Of a DNA stretch of 64,000 bases, positions 1 to 8,442 are shown one piece after another; within the stretch, counting starts at the first letter, position 1; each line of letters opens with the position of its first letter. The DNA comes from an uncultured Acetatifactor sp. (lineage in GTDB: Bacteria > Bacillota > Clostridia > Lachnospirales > Lachnospiraceae). The stretch covers positions 61,283 through 125,282 of the forward strand of contig CAKRTS010000009.1 in the NCBI GenBank assembly GCA_934402315.1, given 5' to 3'. The notes under the pieces are model-generated. The model saw nothing but the letters and a program-made list of their open reading frames with translations, ran no database searches and was not told where the DNA came from. A program made the translations under genes and the position numbers.

Positions 1-33
1 GAACGCATTTGATAATATCTATCAAGTAATTTA

Positions 34-663
34 ATGCTTTTGGGAATTGCCGGATTTGGTGACAAAGCAGGCATGACACTTGGACATTTTGACGGGGTAA
101 TATTCATTGGTGCTTTTGCAGGATACATTTTCTACATGATTAAGATTGCATTAAAGGCAAGCAAGGAAGGCAGGAAGGTCGAGATTGAAGGCGGTTCCGA
201 TGAAGATATCAAGCTGATTCCGGTGCCACTCAGTATTCTGTTTATAATTGGCGGAGCGGCTGCGATTGCATTTGGCGGAGATATGACGGTAGATGCCGCA
301 TCAAGAATAGCGAGTGACCTTGGAATGAGCCAGACGCTTATCGGACTTACAATCGTTTCAATAGGAACATCCCTTCCGGAGCTTGTGACGTCAATAGTTG
401 CTGCCAGAAAGAACGAAGTCGATATGGCACTTGGCAATGCGATCGGATCAAATATATTTAACATACTTATGGTACTTGGCATTGCATCAGCGATCAGCCC
501 AATCAGCATGATTACCGAGAATATTATTGATCTGTGTGTCCTTATTGTATTTACAGTGTGTGTATGGATATTTGCAGGAACCAAGAAGAAAATCGGAAGA
601 ATCGAAGGATTCGCGATGGTTGCGCTTTATGCGGTATATGCGGTTTATATCATAATAAGATAA
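34..663 (+). pseudogene. Calcium/sodium antiporter (CaCA family), C-terminal half only
   Basis: The 209 residues match the second half of a YrbG-type inner-membrane cation/Ca2+ exchanger: a transmembrane helix, an acidic cytosolic loop (about 40-55), then the conserved alpha-2 repeat with GTSLPELVTS and GNAIGSNIFN (about 111-142) and two more helices. Family members are about 320 residues with an alpha-1 repeat first; none of it is present. In-frame stops TGA and TAA lie at 10-15, and the other frames of the first 33 bases do not read as antiporter, so the gene is 5'-truncated here rather than only cut by the window edge. No Shine-Dalgarno site precedes the ATG. Exchange needs both alpha repeats, so the fragment is probably inactive. 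A frameshift just upstream of the window is the alternative. Confidence 0.6.
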
Positions 664-680
664 GAGAATGAGTATTGTAT

Positions 681-763
681 TTTTTCGGATATGTGGTAAA
701 CTGTGGTTAGCATACGCTAACCACAGTTTACCAATCACAAAACAATAAGGAGTATCCGAAAAA
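681..763 (+). promoter_or_regulatory. Nested inverted repeat around the GNAT ribosome site
   Basis: An inner perfect 18-bp pair (694-711 with 716-733, 4-nt loop ATAC) is enclosed by an outer 11-bp pair (681-691 with 753-763). The AAGGAG ribosome site (747-752) lies unpaired between inner and outer right arms, and the outer arm runs into the A of the start codon at 763. It could be a transcription terminator for the upstream gene, an operator, or an RNA switch on translation; there is no T-tract directly after the inner stem. Confidence 0.7.
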
Positions 764-1359
764 TGCAGGTAGAAAAGCTTGAAGAATCCGAGATTCAGAA
801 AATCGGTCATGCGTTTGGTTATTATGATTATAAGGGAGAGGAAGGTCTGGTCTCCTGTTATAGAAGCCAGGAGGCAGCAGCGGTCTATATTAATGGATAT
901 GTCCGCATGACCTTAAAGGGCAAATTTCTCTATTCCACAAGTGAGAAGGGAGAAGCCTATATCGCCTATAAATTGTTCGGACAAAAAATATCCTTCGGAG
1001 CAGGGATGGAGCTGGTCAAAGGCTTCTTTCAATCCATGAACCTTAAAGAGATAGTCCGGTTTTTCAAAATAGTGTCAAAGGGCGGCCCCGATTTAAAGGA
1101 TAAAATGAATAAGGAAAAGAAGCCCTACATCTATGTCGGGATGCTCTGCGTGACGGAAAAGTATCAGGGACAGGGATTTATGCGGAAGGCATTGGAAATG
1201 GCATTTGCCGAAGGAAACAGGCTCCATGTTCCCGTGATACTTGACACGGATGCAAAGTCAAAATGTGATAAATATGTCCACCTTGGCATGCAGTTAGCCG
1301 GCGTTCGTGATTTCGGAGAACATGGAAAGCTGTATGATCTAATAAAATACCCGAATTAA
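763..1359 (+). CDS. GNAT-family N-acetyltransferase
   Basis: A 198-residue protein whose C-terminal half has the GNAT acetyl-CoA fold: strand IYVGMLCVTEKYQGQGFMRK (about 126-145) holds the Q-x-x-G-x-G/A pyrophosphate-binding motif, followed by helix KALEMAFAEG and the late strand LILDTDAKSK-like segment. Such enzymes transfer acetyl from acetyl-CoA to an amine on a small molecule, antibiotic or protein; the acceptor cannot be predicted. The N-terminal about 110 residues are not recognised. Start ATG has AAGGAG 10 bases upstream. It stands alone, convergent with the next gene (stops 3 bp apart). Confidence is high for family, low for substrate. Confidence 0.8.
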   Translation: MQVEKLEESEIQKIGHAFGYYDYKGEEGLVSCYRSQEAAAVYINGYVRMTLKGKFLYSTSEKGEAYIAYKLFGQKISFGAGMELVKGFFQSMNLKEIVRFFKIVSKGGPDLKDKMNKEKKPYIYVGMLCVTEKYQGQGFMRKALEMAFAEGNRLHVPVILDTDAKSKCDKYVHLGMQLAGVRDFGEHGKLYDLIKYPN

Positions 1360-1361
1360 AG

Positions 1362-2006
1362 CTATATACCCGCAATAATGAGCAGAATCGAGAACAACAT
1401 AAACCCTGCGCCAAGGGCGCCGATGATTTTAATCCCGCATTTCTTCAGGGTCATTAATACGAGCAGCGAAACGATAGGGTTTAAAAGCAGGCACAGCTTC
1501 GGAACTGCAAGTGCGCCTGTCAAAATAGCAATTGCCACAATCACCGTTGCACCAAGCCAGAGCGACAGGAAACCGATAATCATGGGTACCTTTGTGATCG
1601 GGTCGATGGCCTTCATAACCTCAGCGCTGTCGTCGTCTGACATTTTTTTGCTGAGTTTCTGGTACAGAAGCGGCTTCATGCAGAACACAACATGGCATAA
1701 AAGACCGGTATAGCATCCGATAACGGTGTTGATTCTCAATGCGAGACCCAGTGTTTCGTTCCCCGTTGCAATTAGGTCTGCAAGAAGCCACATGGTGATA
1801 TAGGTTCCCGGCTGTCCCAGAAAAGAAAGCCAGAAGGATATTTTAAACCGTTTTGCGTTTACATCAGCCCACCAGGGATTGACCCCATTTACGGCAAGCT
1901 TCCCGTTCGAGTCCGGTTTCCCCGGTTTGACAAGTGGCACATCTGCCAGAGAAGCTACAAAGCCGCTTATGATTCCAAAGATTCCGAAAGCAACGTATTG
2001 ATTCAA
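1362..2006 (-). CDS. Six-helix integral membrane protein of unknown function
   Basis: A 214-residue protein with hydrophobic segments at about 5-22, 57-77, 87-112, 141-165, 170-186 and 193-213, probably all membrane-spanning. Notable soluble stretch: PGKPDSNGKLAVNGVNPWWAD between helices 1 and 2. It resembles the uncharacterised DUF6796-type proteins of Firmicutes as I recall them; this was not checked. The start codon is TTG (2006-2004) with a GGGGGA ribosome site 6-8 bases upstream; no ATG fits as well. No catalytic motif is visible. It may be monocistronic; its neighbours give no functional hint. Confidence 0.65.
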   Translation of the reverse strand: MNQYVAFGIFGIISGFVASLADVPLVKPGKPDSNGKLAVNGVNPWWADVNAKRFKISFWLSFLGQPGTYITMWLLADLIATGNETLGLALRINTVIGCYTGLLCHVVFCMKPLLYQKLSKKMSDDDSAEVMKAIDPITKVPMIIGFLSLWLGATVIVAIAILTGALAVPKLCLLLNPIVSLLVLMTLKKCGIKIIGALGAGFMLFSILLIIAGI

Positions 2007-2229
2007 ATCATTATCCCCCTATATCCATTCATTTGTAATCATTCCGGTGTAAATTCCAGGTACAACATAAACTTCAAATTACATTTTCTATATTATCATG
2101 CAGAGTTCTGAATTTTAATCATTTCACACAGCCCGTTCATATTGTGCTATAATGCGTCATGTGATTGCATAATTGGATCAATTAAGCAAGACCATGAAAA
2201 TATAATAGAAAGTTATCTATGATAAGTAA

Positions 2230-2259
2230 TTGAAAAAAACAGTACTTTTGTGCTATTCT
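2230..2259 (+). promoter_or_regulatory. Probable sigma-A promoter of the chemoreceptor gene
   Basis: TTGAAA (2230-2235) and TATTCT (2254-2259) are 18 bp apart; transcription would begin near 2266, giving a leader of about 22 nt to the ATG at 2288. Confidence 0.45.
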
Positions 2260-2287
2260 AAATGTGGTTACAAAGGAGGAATACGCA

Positions 2288-4372
2288 ATGACATATGATG
2301 AAAATGCCTTCAAAGAGAAAGCCAACCGCAAAGCACGTAAGATCTGGATTGTATTTGCGGTTCTGCTGAGCGCAAATTACGGGGCTGATACAGCCAACGG
2401 CCTTTATCCGGCAGGCTCGTATATTATTTTCCTGCTGCTGTGCTGGCTGCCGTTGATTATTGGAGAAATTCTACTGCGTGTCAAGGGCTGGTCTACACAG
2501 TTTTACCGGCGTGACCTTGCCATTGGCTACGGGATCTTTTATACTTTTGTAATATGCACGACTGATTCCCCGATCGCGTTTGCCTATGTTCTGCCGGTAA
2601 CGAGTCTTTTAGTGATATACAAGAACCGTCAGTTTATGATCCGGTGCGGAATTGTCAACGCTGTGGTGATTGTTGGAGCAGCAGTATACCGGTATATGTC
2701 AGGCTTCAACAGTGCAGCTGATCTGAAGAATTATCAGATACAGTTATCCTGTATCATTCTTTGCTATATCTGCTACGTCATGTCCATCCGCCACCTGAAT
2801 GAATCCGACGGAGCAATGACGGACAGCATCAAGAACGATCTTCAAAGAGTGGTTACGACCGTAGAGCAGGTAAAGACCTCCAGTAACACGATTCTGGATG
2901 GAATTACCGTCGTAAGAGAGCTTGCTTCCGAGAATAAGCATGGCTCAGACATCGTTATGCTTGGCATGGGAGAACTGAGTGGAAATAATGACAAGCTGCA
3001 GGATCGCACGACATCCTCCACGCAGATGACATCTGATATCCATGCACAGGTGGAGAATGTGGTAGCGCTTATCGGGGATATGGTAACGCTGGTTGAAAAG
3101 TCCGAGGCGCATGCAGGCGCCAGTGCAAGCGATCTGGAGAGTCTGGTAAACACAGCAACCACAATGTCAGAGCTTTCCACAGAGCTGGAACAGGTTTTGC
3201 AGAACTTCCAGCAGGAGTTTGATATGGTTAAGCAGGAGACAGGTACGATTGAAAAGATCACGAACCAGACGAACCTGTTAGCGTTGAACGCTTCCATTGA
3301 GGCAGCAAGAGCCGGAGAAGCCGGAAAGGGCTTTAACGTGGTGGCAAACCAGATCCGGACCTTAAGCACAGAGACACATGATTCCTCCGAAGAAATCCGG
3401 GATGCTCTTTCCCGTCTGGATTCAACTTCCGAGAAGATGACAGCCGCTATTGAGGAGACCCTGAAGCTGATCCAGGTCACCCTCGAAAAGGTTATGCAGA
3501 CCGGGGAGAACGTAAATCAGATTACTTCCGATTCCCAGCAGCTTGGCAAGCATATTCAGGTAATAGATCATGCGATCAAGGAAGTAGAAAGCTCCAATAC
3601 ACAGCTCGTGTCCAACATGGAACAGGTTTCCGAGATCGTGGAGACGATTACCGAGTGTATTGCACATTCCAGCCAGACCAGTGAGCGGATGCTCAGTAAA
3701 TACGAAGAGACCGCTAACAATATCAATACGATTGAGGATGTCATGGAGAACATGATGTGCGACCTTGGCATTGGCGGTTTCATGGGAATTGAAGACATTC
3801 AGCCGGGAATGAAGCTGGAAATCACACTGCCGGATCGACAGGATAAGAAGTATTATGGCGAGCTGATCCAGCAGGCTTCGGATGGCATTCTGGTAACATG
3901 TGAGGAAGAGCTGAAATTAGACAAGGCTGTCCCTTGTAAAATTCAGGTTATAGCCGGAAATATCCTCTATTGCTGGGATAAAGCGGTTATCAAGGAGAAC
4001 GTTGCGGAGGGAGCGGCAACATTTAAGATTACAATTAACACGCGGCCCCGCATAAACAACCGGCGTAAATACCCGCGCATGGATCTGGATAACGCCTGCA
4101 CGGTTCAGTTCAAGAACGCCAACAAGACCTATGCTGCCACGATGGATAACATCAGCGCGAACGGATTTGCATTTCTGGCTACAGATGATGTCTTTTCACA
4201 GAGCAAGGACGAGGAAGTTACAGTTACAATAGAGAATTTTGCGCTCAAGAACCACAATGTACTCGAGGGACGCATTATCCGCTGCTCTGACGACAATGGC
4301 CTGTATATCGTGGGCTGTCAGATGCCGGAGGACGATTTCTACATTTATGACTATGTGGCGAAGAACCTCTGA
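2288..4372 (+). CDS. Methyl-accepting chemotaxis protein with C-terminal PilZ domain
   Basis: A 694-residue receptor. Residues about 15-165 hold about six membrane helices with almost no external loop, so the input is probably intramembrane or cytosolic. Residues about 175-490 are the coiled-coil signalling domain; the conserved hairpin tip with [24 protein letters not shown] is centred near 320-345. The tail (about 500-694) is a YcgR-like unit: a YcgR N-domain-type barrel followed by PilZ with RRKYPR (near 595) and NISANGF (near 625), the cyclic-di-GMP-binding RxxxR and D/NxSxxG motifs. It should link c-di-GMP level to CheA/flagellar or pilus behaviour. Start is ATG 2288, with AAAGGAGG 8 bases before; an upstream GTG at 2264 would place that site inside the gene. 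No flagellar gene is in the window. Confidence 0.88.
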   Translation: MTYDENAFKEKANRKARKIWIVFAVLLSANYGADTANGLYPAGSYIIFLLLCWLPLIIGEILLRVKGWSTQFYRRDLAIGYGIFYTFVICTTDSPIAFAYVLPVTSLLVIYKNRQFMIRCGIVNAVVIVGAAVYRYMSGFNSAADLKNYQIQLSCIILCYICYVMSIRHLNESDGAMTDSIKNDLQRVVTTVEQVKTSSNTILDGITVVRELASENKHGSDIVMLGMGELSGNNDKLQDRTTSSTQMTSDIHAQVENVVALIGDMVTLVEKSEAHAGASASDLESLVNTATTMSELSTELEQVLQNFQQEFDMVKQETGTIEKITNQTNLLALNASIEAARAGEAGKGFNVVANQIRTLSTETHDSSEEIRDALSRLDSTSEKMTAAIEETLKLIQVTLEKVMQTGENVNQITSDSQQLGKHIQVIDHAIKEVESSNTQLVSNMEQVSEIVETITECIAHSSQTSERMLSKYEETANNINTIEDVMENMMCDLGIGGFMGIEDIQPGMKLEITLPDRQDKKYYGELIQQASDGILVTCEEELKLDKAVPCKIQVIAGNILYCWDKAVIKENVAEGAATFKITINTRPRINNRRKYPRMDLDNACTVQFKNANKTYAATMDNISANGFAFLATDDVFSQSKDEEVTVTIENFALKNHNVLEGRIIRCSDDNGLYIVGCQMPEDDFYIYDYVAKNL

Positions 4373-4374
4373 GA

Positions 4375-4977
4375 TCAAAACTTACCGTAGCTTCCGCAGA
4401 GGAATTTTTTCAGGTCGCCCAGGGTTTCACAGCCGCTCTTTTCACGCATGGAAGCAAGCAGCTTTTTGACATAGCTGTACGAATAAAACAGTTTGTCGCA
4501 TATTTCCTTGCCGTTATATCCTTTTAGGATAAGCTCGGCGACCTTACATTCGGTTTCGGTAAAATCAACTGACGGCAATTCGGAGGATAATGCCATGGGT
4601 TCGGACTTTTTCAGGAGATTGCTGATTCTTGCAAGCAGTATTTTCTGCGAAAACGGCTTCTTGATATAATCCGCGGCGCCGAGCTGAAAGCCCTTCAGCT
4701 CGTCCTCCTCGTCAGACATTCCTGTGACAAAAACAACAGGAATGTTTTTGCATTGCGGCATTTCATTTATCTGCTGTATGACTCTGTATCCGTCGATATC
4801 AGGCATCTTTACGTCAAGCAGGATAAGGTCGGGCAGGGTATTTTCCAACAATGCATTCAAGGCTTCCCTGCCGCTCGAATATAAGCTGACGAAGTAATTT
4901 ACCCCCAGCAGGACAGCGGCATTTTTGAGAAGCACCTTATCGTCATCTACCACCATGATACGTTTTCTATCAGTCAT
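4375..4977 (-). CDS. Response regulator with LuxR-type helix-turn-helix
   Basis: A 200-residue protein. The receiver domain (about 6-120) has the acidic pair in VVDDDK, the phosphoacceptor Asp in LILLDVKMPD (near 55) and the switch Thr/Lys in FVTG and KKPF. The tail (about 138-195) reads as a LuxR/GerE-like DNA-binding domain with T-E-x-E and an ILKGYN..EI turn, though it is divergent. The ATG at 4977 lies inside the last codons of the sensor kinase gene (ATGACTGA, 8-base overlap), so the two are translationally coupled and form one signalling pair. The longer reading frame up to 5046 lies within the kinase gene and lacks a better start. The target genes are unknown. Confidence 0.85.
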   Translation of the reverse strand: MTDRKRIMVVDDDKVLLKNAAVLLGVNYFVSLYSSGREALNALLENTLPDLILLDVKMPDIDGYRVIQQINEMPQCKNIPVVFVTGMSDEEDELKGFQLGAADYIKKPFSQKILLARISNLLKKSEPMALSSELPSVDFTETECKVAELILKGYNGKEICDKLFYSYSYVKKLLASMREKSGCETLGDLKKFLCGSYGKF

Positions 4978-7348
4978 TTTTCCGGTTCCTTTCCATATAA
5001 CGGTCAAAAAGCGTTTCCGCACTGACAAAATCAAGTTCATCGACAAACTCCGCGATATAGGTCAGATCGCGTATATTTTTTTCATCCGTTTCCTTTTCAA
5101 TAAGCCGCTTAAGATCATTCTGGGTCTCAAGCCAGATGTGTTCCTCCAGACCCTTCTTTATCTGCATCTCAAGGCTTCTGCCGCTGACAGCTTCGGGGGA
5201 AGAGGAAAGTACATTGTCCGGCACTTCCGAAATCAGCCGTTTCATTCCCTCCGCCGCCCGCTCCCATTCAAACAGAATCAGATCACGCGCATGTGCGGCG
5301 TAAGCATGGTCACCGCAGCTGAGCTTCTTCTCGAGCTCCCTTGCCATTTCATAAAGGGAAAGCGCACCGATGCCCTTTGCCGCGGATTTGAGGGAATGGA
5401 TCTCAAATATCAGGTCTTCACTGTGATTGTCAAAGAGGTTCTCCAGCTTCTCATGGCCGTGATCGTAGCCGTCTGCAAAAATTTCCGCAAGATTGCAGAA
5501 ACGTGTGATATTTCCACTCAGATAGCTCAGCCCCGAATCAAGGATGATGTCATATTTTTCCAGAAGCTCCGACAGCCTGTGGAATTCCTCGTTTGAAAGT
5601 ACATTTTCAGAAGCGCCGCTGAGTATCAGTTTATCCGCAGAGAGCATGGAAATCAGCGTTTTTTCAAGCTTGTGCCAGCTGACAGGCTTTGAGAGATAGG
5701 CACGAAATCCGGCGGACAGGAACTTTTCCTCCGAACCCGAGAGCGCCTCGGCTGTGAGCGCAATGACAGGAACACTTTCGGGCAGTCCGTATTCACGCAT
5801 GATGCGGAGCGTTTCAATTCCGTCCGTAACCGGCATCATATAATCAAGAAGAATCAGGTCATAATGCGTGTTTCTTATTGCCTCCGCTGCCGTTTTTCCG
5901 TCGGATGCGGTGTCGACAGTTATCATGGTCCGCTCCAGAAGCATACGAATCACGCGCAGATTTTCGGCATTGTCGTCAACGGCAAGTATGCGGCATTCGG
6001 GGGCGAAAAAACTGTCGGAGCAGTTCTTCTCGCTCACGGTGAGCGGAGTTTCACCGATTGGAGTGCTGTCACATATTTTCTGCAGTATCTCGATCCCGAA
6101 GGTGCTGCCCTTTCCCTCTCTGCTGTCTGCAATGAGCCGTCCGCCCATGTTGTCCGCAAGATCCTTCGATATGGCGAGTCCGAGTCCCGTTCCCTCAACA
6201 GCGCATTCAACGGCGTTTTTCCCCCTTCCGAACACTTCAAAGATATGCTCAAGCTCTGTTTCGGGTATGCCTATGCCGGTATCGGAAACCGTGATGCGCA
6301 GGAGTACCTTTTCCTTGTCCTCAGCGACAGGAGCGGTTTCTGCAAAGAGCGTTACGCTGCCGGAAGCCGTATATTTGACGGCGTTGGAAATAAAATTCGT
6401 TATGATCTGCCGCAGATGGTTTTTGTCTCCCTCGAGCATTGACAGCATATCGGGAGAAATATCCGCAGTGAAAGCCAGTCCCTTTTTCCCGCAAAGCTCG
6501 TTTCCCATGGAAGCGAGCTCCGAGACAAGCGAATCGGTACGGTAGGGTTTGGAGGCAGTTACCATTTTGCCCGACTCAATCTGGGTAACATCGAGGATAT
6601 TGTTGATAATGGAGAGCAGCAGGTCGCCTGCACTCTGGATTTTTGAGGTATAGTCAAGTATTTCCCGCTGATCCGTGGAACGCGTGATAAGCTCGTTCAT
6701 TCCGAGAATCACGTTGATCGGCGTTCTGATCTCGTGGCTCATATTGGCAAGGAAAATTCCCTTTGCCTTGCTGCTGCGCTGTACCTCCGCCATTGCCTTG
6801 TTGTACATCCGTATCTGGAAGAACATCGCCGCGCCGAGAGCGGTCGATGATATGCAGATGCCTACGACAATGTCTGTGACAATACCCTTTTCATCGGGAA
6901 AAGCGCTGACAAGCTGCGGATAACGGTAAGCGGCGACGCAGCACAGGGCATAGATAAGGATTTCGGCAGCAGCGCAGATAATACCGGCTCTGCCCTCCAG
7001 CATAAACAGTGTAAAAACTGCCGCAAATACGAAAAAGCAGGGCATTCCGCTGTTATATCCGCCCGCGGTGAAGAACATGATCGGGAAGAGCAGCATAAAG
7101 ACAAATGTGACGGTTATGATGTAGCACGGCTTGTAATTGCCTGTTTCCGCCGAGTACACAAGCAGTGCCGCAGAAAGGAGCGCGGACGACATCAGCACGA
7201 CGCTGTTCAGGGTGGATGCTCCGTTTATCAGCGAAACGACAAATATTATGATACTCACGGTAAAGCCCGTGATCGCCAGAAGGTTAAAGATTCTGATTCT
7301 GAAATTTAATTCCGGTGAAAAAAATAGATCTTTTAACTTTTTAAGCAT
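4970..7348 (-). CDS. Hybrid sensor histidine kinase (HisKA-HATPase-REC-HPt)
   Basis: A 792-residue phosphorelay protein. Six helices at about 15-190 form a membrane sensor with short loops. HisKA has the phospho-His in ANMSHEIRTPINVILG (near 205); HATPase has the N box NFISNAVKYT (near 316), G1 DTGIGIP and G2 GTGLGLAIS (near 388). A receiver domain (about 455-570) carries Asp in LILLDYMMP (near 500), and an HPt domain has His in IHSLKSAAKGIGA (near 648). The expected route is His-Asp-His, then to the Asp of the overlapping response regulator gene. Start ATG 7348 follows a GGGGGG ribosome site; the track's longer N-terminus has no site and no membrane-insertion logic. The signal is unknown. 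Confidence 0.88.
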   Translation of the reverse strand: MLKKLKDLFFSPELNFRIRIFNLLAITGFTVSIIIFVVSLINGASTLNSVVLMSSALLSAALLVYSAETGNYKPCYIITVTFVFMLLFPIMFFTAGGYNSGMPCFFVFAAVFTLFMLEGRAGIICAAAEILIYALCCVAAYRYPQLVSAFPDEKGIVTDIVVGICISSTALGAAMFFQIRMYNKAMAEVQRSSKAKGIFLANMSHEIRTPINVILGMNELITRSTDQREILDYTSKIQSAGDLLLSIINNILDVTQIESGKMVTASKPYRTDSLVSELASMGNELCGKKGLAFTADISPDMLSMLEGDKNHLRQIITNFISNAVKYTASGSVTLFAETAPVAEDKEKVLLRITVSDTGIGIPETELEHIFEVFGRGKNAVECAVEGTGLGLAISKDLADNMGGRLIADSREGKGSTFGIEILQKICDSTPIGETPLTVSEKNCSDSFFAPECRILAVDDNAENLRVIRMLLERTMITVDTASDGKTAAEAIRNTHYDLILLDYMMPVTDGIETLRIMREYGLPESVPVIALTAEALSGSEEKFLSAGFRAYLSKPVSWHKLEKTLISMLSADKLILSGASENVLSNEEFHRLSELLEKYDIILDSGLSYLSGNITRFCNLAEIFADGYDHGHEKLENLFDNHSEDLIFEIHSLKSAAKGIGALSLYEMARELEKKLSCGDHAYAAHARDLILFEWERAAEGMKRLISEVPDNVLSSSPEAVSGRSLEMQIKKGLEEHIWLETQNDLKRLIEKETDEKNIRDLTYIAEFVDELDFVSAETLFDRYMERNRKND

Positions 7349-7447
7349 TATGCGCCCCCCATTTTGCTTCATTATAGCGCACGCAAATTTGCTTCGCAAC
7401 GGTATCGGCGCAGGAGTGTCCCTGAGAGACATTGTATTTGCTCACCG

Positions 7448-7470
7448 TATCTCATATGATATGTGAGATA
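7448..7470. promoter_or_regulatory. Palindrome between divergent kinase and lipoprotein genes
   Basis: Arms 7448-7457 and 7461-7470 (TATCTCATAT / ATGTGAGATA) pair over 10 bases with one G-T mismatch and a 3-base centre. It lies 100 bp from the kinase start and 27 bp before the lipoprotein start, as expected for a shared operator; no terminator-like T-tract follows. Confidence 0.4.
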
Positions 7471-7496
7471 TTATGAATGGGAGGAAAAAAGATAAT

Positions 7497-8006
7497 ATGA
7501 AAAACAGGAAAAAAATCGTAAGCTTAATGGCACTTGCAGTGTTCGGCCTGACTTTGCTGACAGGCTGCGGCGAAAGGAATTGGCCCATGCAGGTTACGGT
7601 CGTGAACCGTACTACCTGTCCGATTGCGGACATCCGCCTCAGTCTTGCCTCCGATGAGGAATGGGGGCCTAACCGGATTGAAGCAGTGCTGGAGGAGGGT
7701 GAAAGCATTGATATCGATCTGGGTGAGTACACGGAGGAGGAGCTGAACGCTGGCTTCAATATTCAGTTCTACGGAGAAAATGACGAACCTGTCAATCCGG
7801 ATTATGACCAGAGTGATCCTATCTTCTTTGACAATGGGGACTATTTGATCTTAGCGCCTGCTGACATTAGTGTCGCAATATTTATGGACACCCGATATGA
7901 TGCGGCGGAGTACGATCAGAAGATTATGGAGCTCTATGACTCGGAAGACGATGGACGCGGAGATCTGATTCCCGATGAAGACGCAGAAGACGGTCTTGGC
8001 GGCTGA
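7497..8006 (+). CDS. Small exported lipoprotein, unknown function
   Basis: A 169-residue protein with a lipoprotein signal: KNRKK, hydrophobic core ALAVFGLTLL, lipobox LTGC with the lipidated Cys near residue 20. The mature part begins with a beta-rich stretch PMQVTVVNRTTCPIADIRLS, which resembles a small immunoglobulin-like or 'intrinsic beta' fold, and ends in a very acidic tail (DSEDDGRGD...DEDAEDG). Start chosen at ATG 7497 behind GGGAGG; an upstream ATG at 7473 would include the ribosome site. It heads a three-gene run with the next lipoprotein and the 1071-residue protein (14-base gaps), so the three probably act together at the cell surface. Function is not recognised. Confidence 0.75.
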   Translation: MKNRKKIVSLMALAVFGLTLLTGCGERNWPMQVTVVNRTTCPIADIRLSLASDEEWGPNRIEAVLEEGESIDIDLGEYTEEELNAGFNIQFYGENDEPVNPDYDQSDPIFFDNGDYLILAPADISVAIFMDTRYDAAEYDQKIMELYDSEDDGRGDLIPDEDAEDGLGG

Positions 8007-8020
8007 AAGGATGTATTGGT

Positions 8021-8428
8021 ATGAAGATAAAACAATTATTTCCTTGCGTGGCAGCCTGCATGATGCTGACGGGCTGTTCGGGAAATTCGGCAGCCGATAT
8101 GACAGATCCATCCACAATTACGGCGGAGACTCTCTATCTGCATGATGTAAGGAACGGCGCGATCAAGGCAGGAGAACAATATTCGGACAGCGGAGAAGAG
8201 GGGGTCTGGCTGCCGGTTTCGGATGATGTTTATGCGGAATTTCAGGATCCCGACTTGGTCGGCGCGTGGTGTCCCGAGCAATATTTCGGAACAAGACAGC
8301 TGGAGAAGGGATTCAAAAACGGAAAGATTGCCGTCGATTCAAAATTTACCTGGACGGTTGGCAGCGATGGCAGCATCGACGGTCTTTATGAAGAAAATTA
8401 CTACGAAAATAACGACGTAACAAACTGA
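8021..8428 (+). CDS. Small lipoprotein, unknown function
   Basis: A 135-residue lipoprotein: signal KIKQLFPCVAACMML and lipobox LTGC put the anchored Cys at about residue 19. The mature domain is short and acidic with a few aromatic residues (WCPEQYFGTRQ, KFTWTVGSDGS) and resembles a small ligand-binding beta protein, but no family is recognised. It is the second gene of the run 7497-11658, 14 bases after the first lipoprotein and 14 before the large protein. AAAGGA precedes the ATG. Confidence 0.7.
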   Translation: MKIKQLFPCVAACMMLTGCSGNSAADMTDPSTITAETLYLHDVRNGAIKAGEQYSDSGEEGVWLPVSDDVYAEFQDPDLVGAWCPEQYFGTRQLEKGFKNGKIAVDSKFTWTVGSDGSIDGLYEENYYENNDVTN

Positions 8429-8442
8429 AAGGGGAAAATAAT

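Noticed and set aside
5864..6545. Plus-strand ORFs of 192 and 225 codons within the kinase region
   Set aside because: Complement of the conserved HATPase and receiver domains; no motif.
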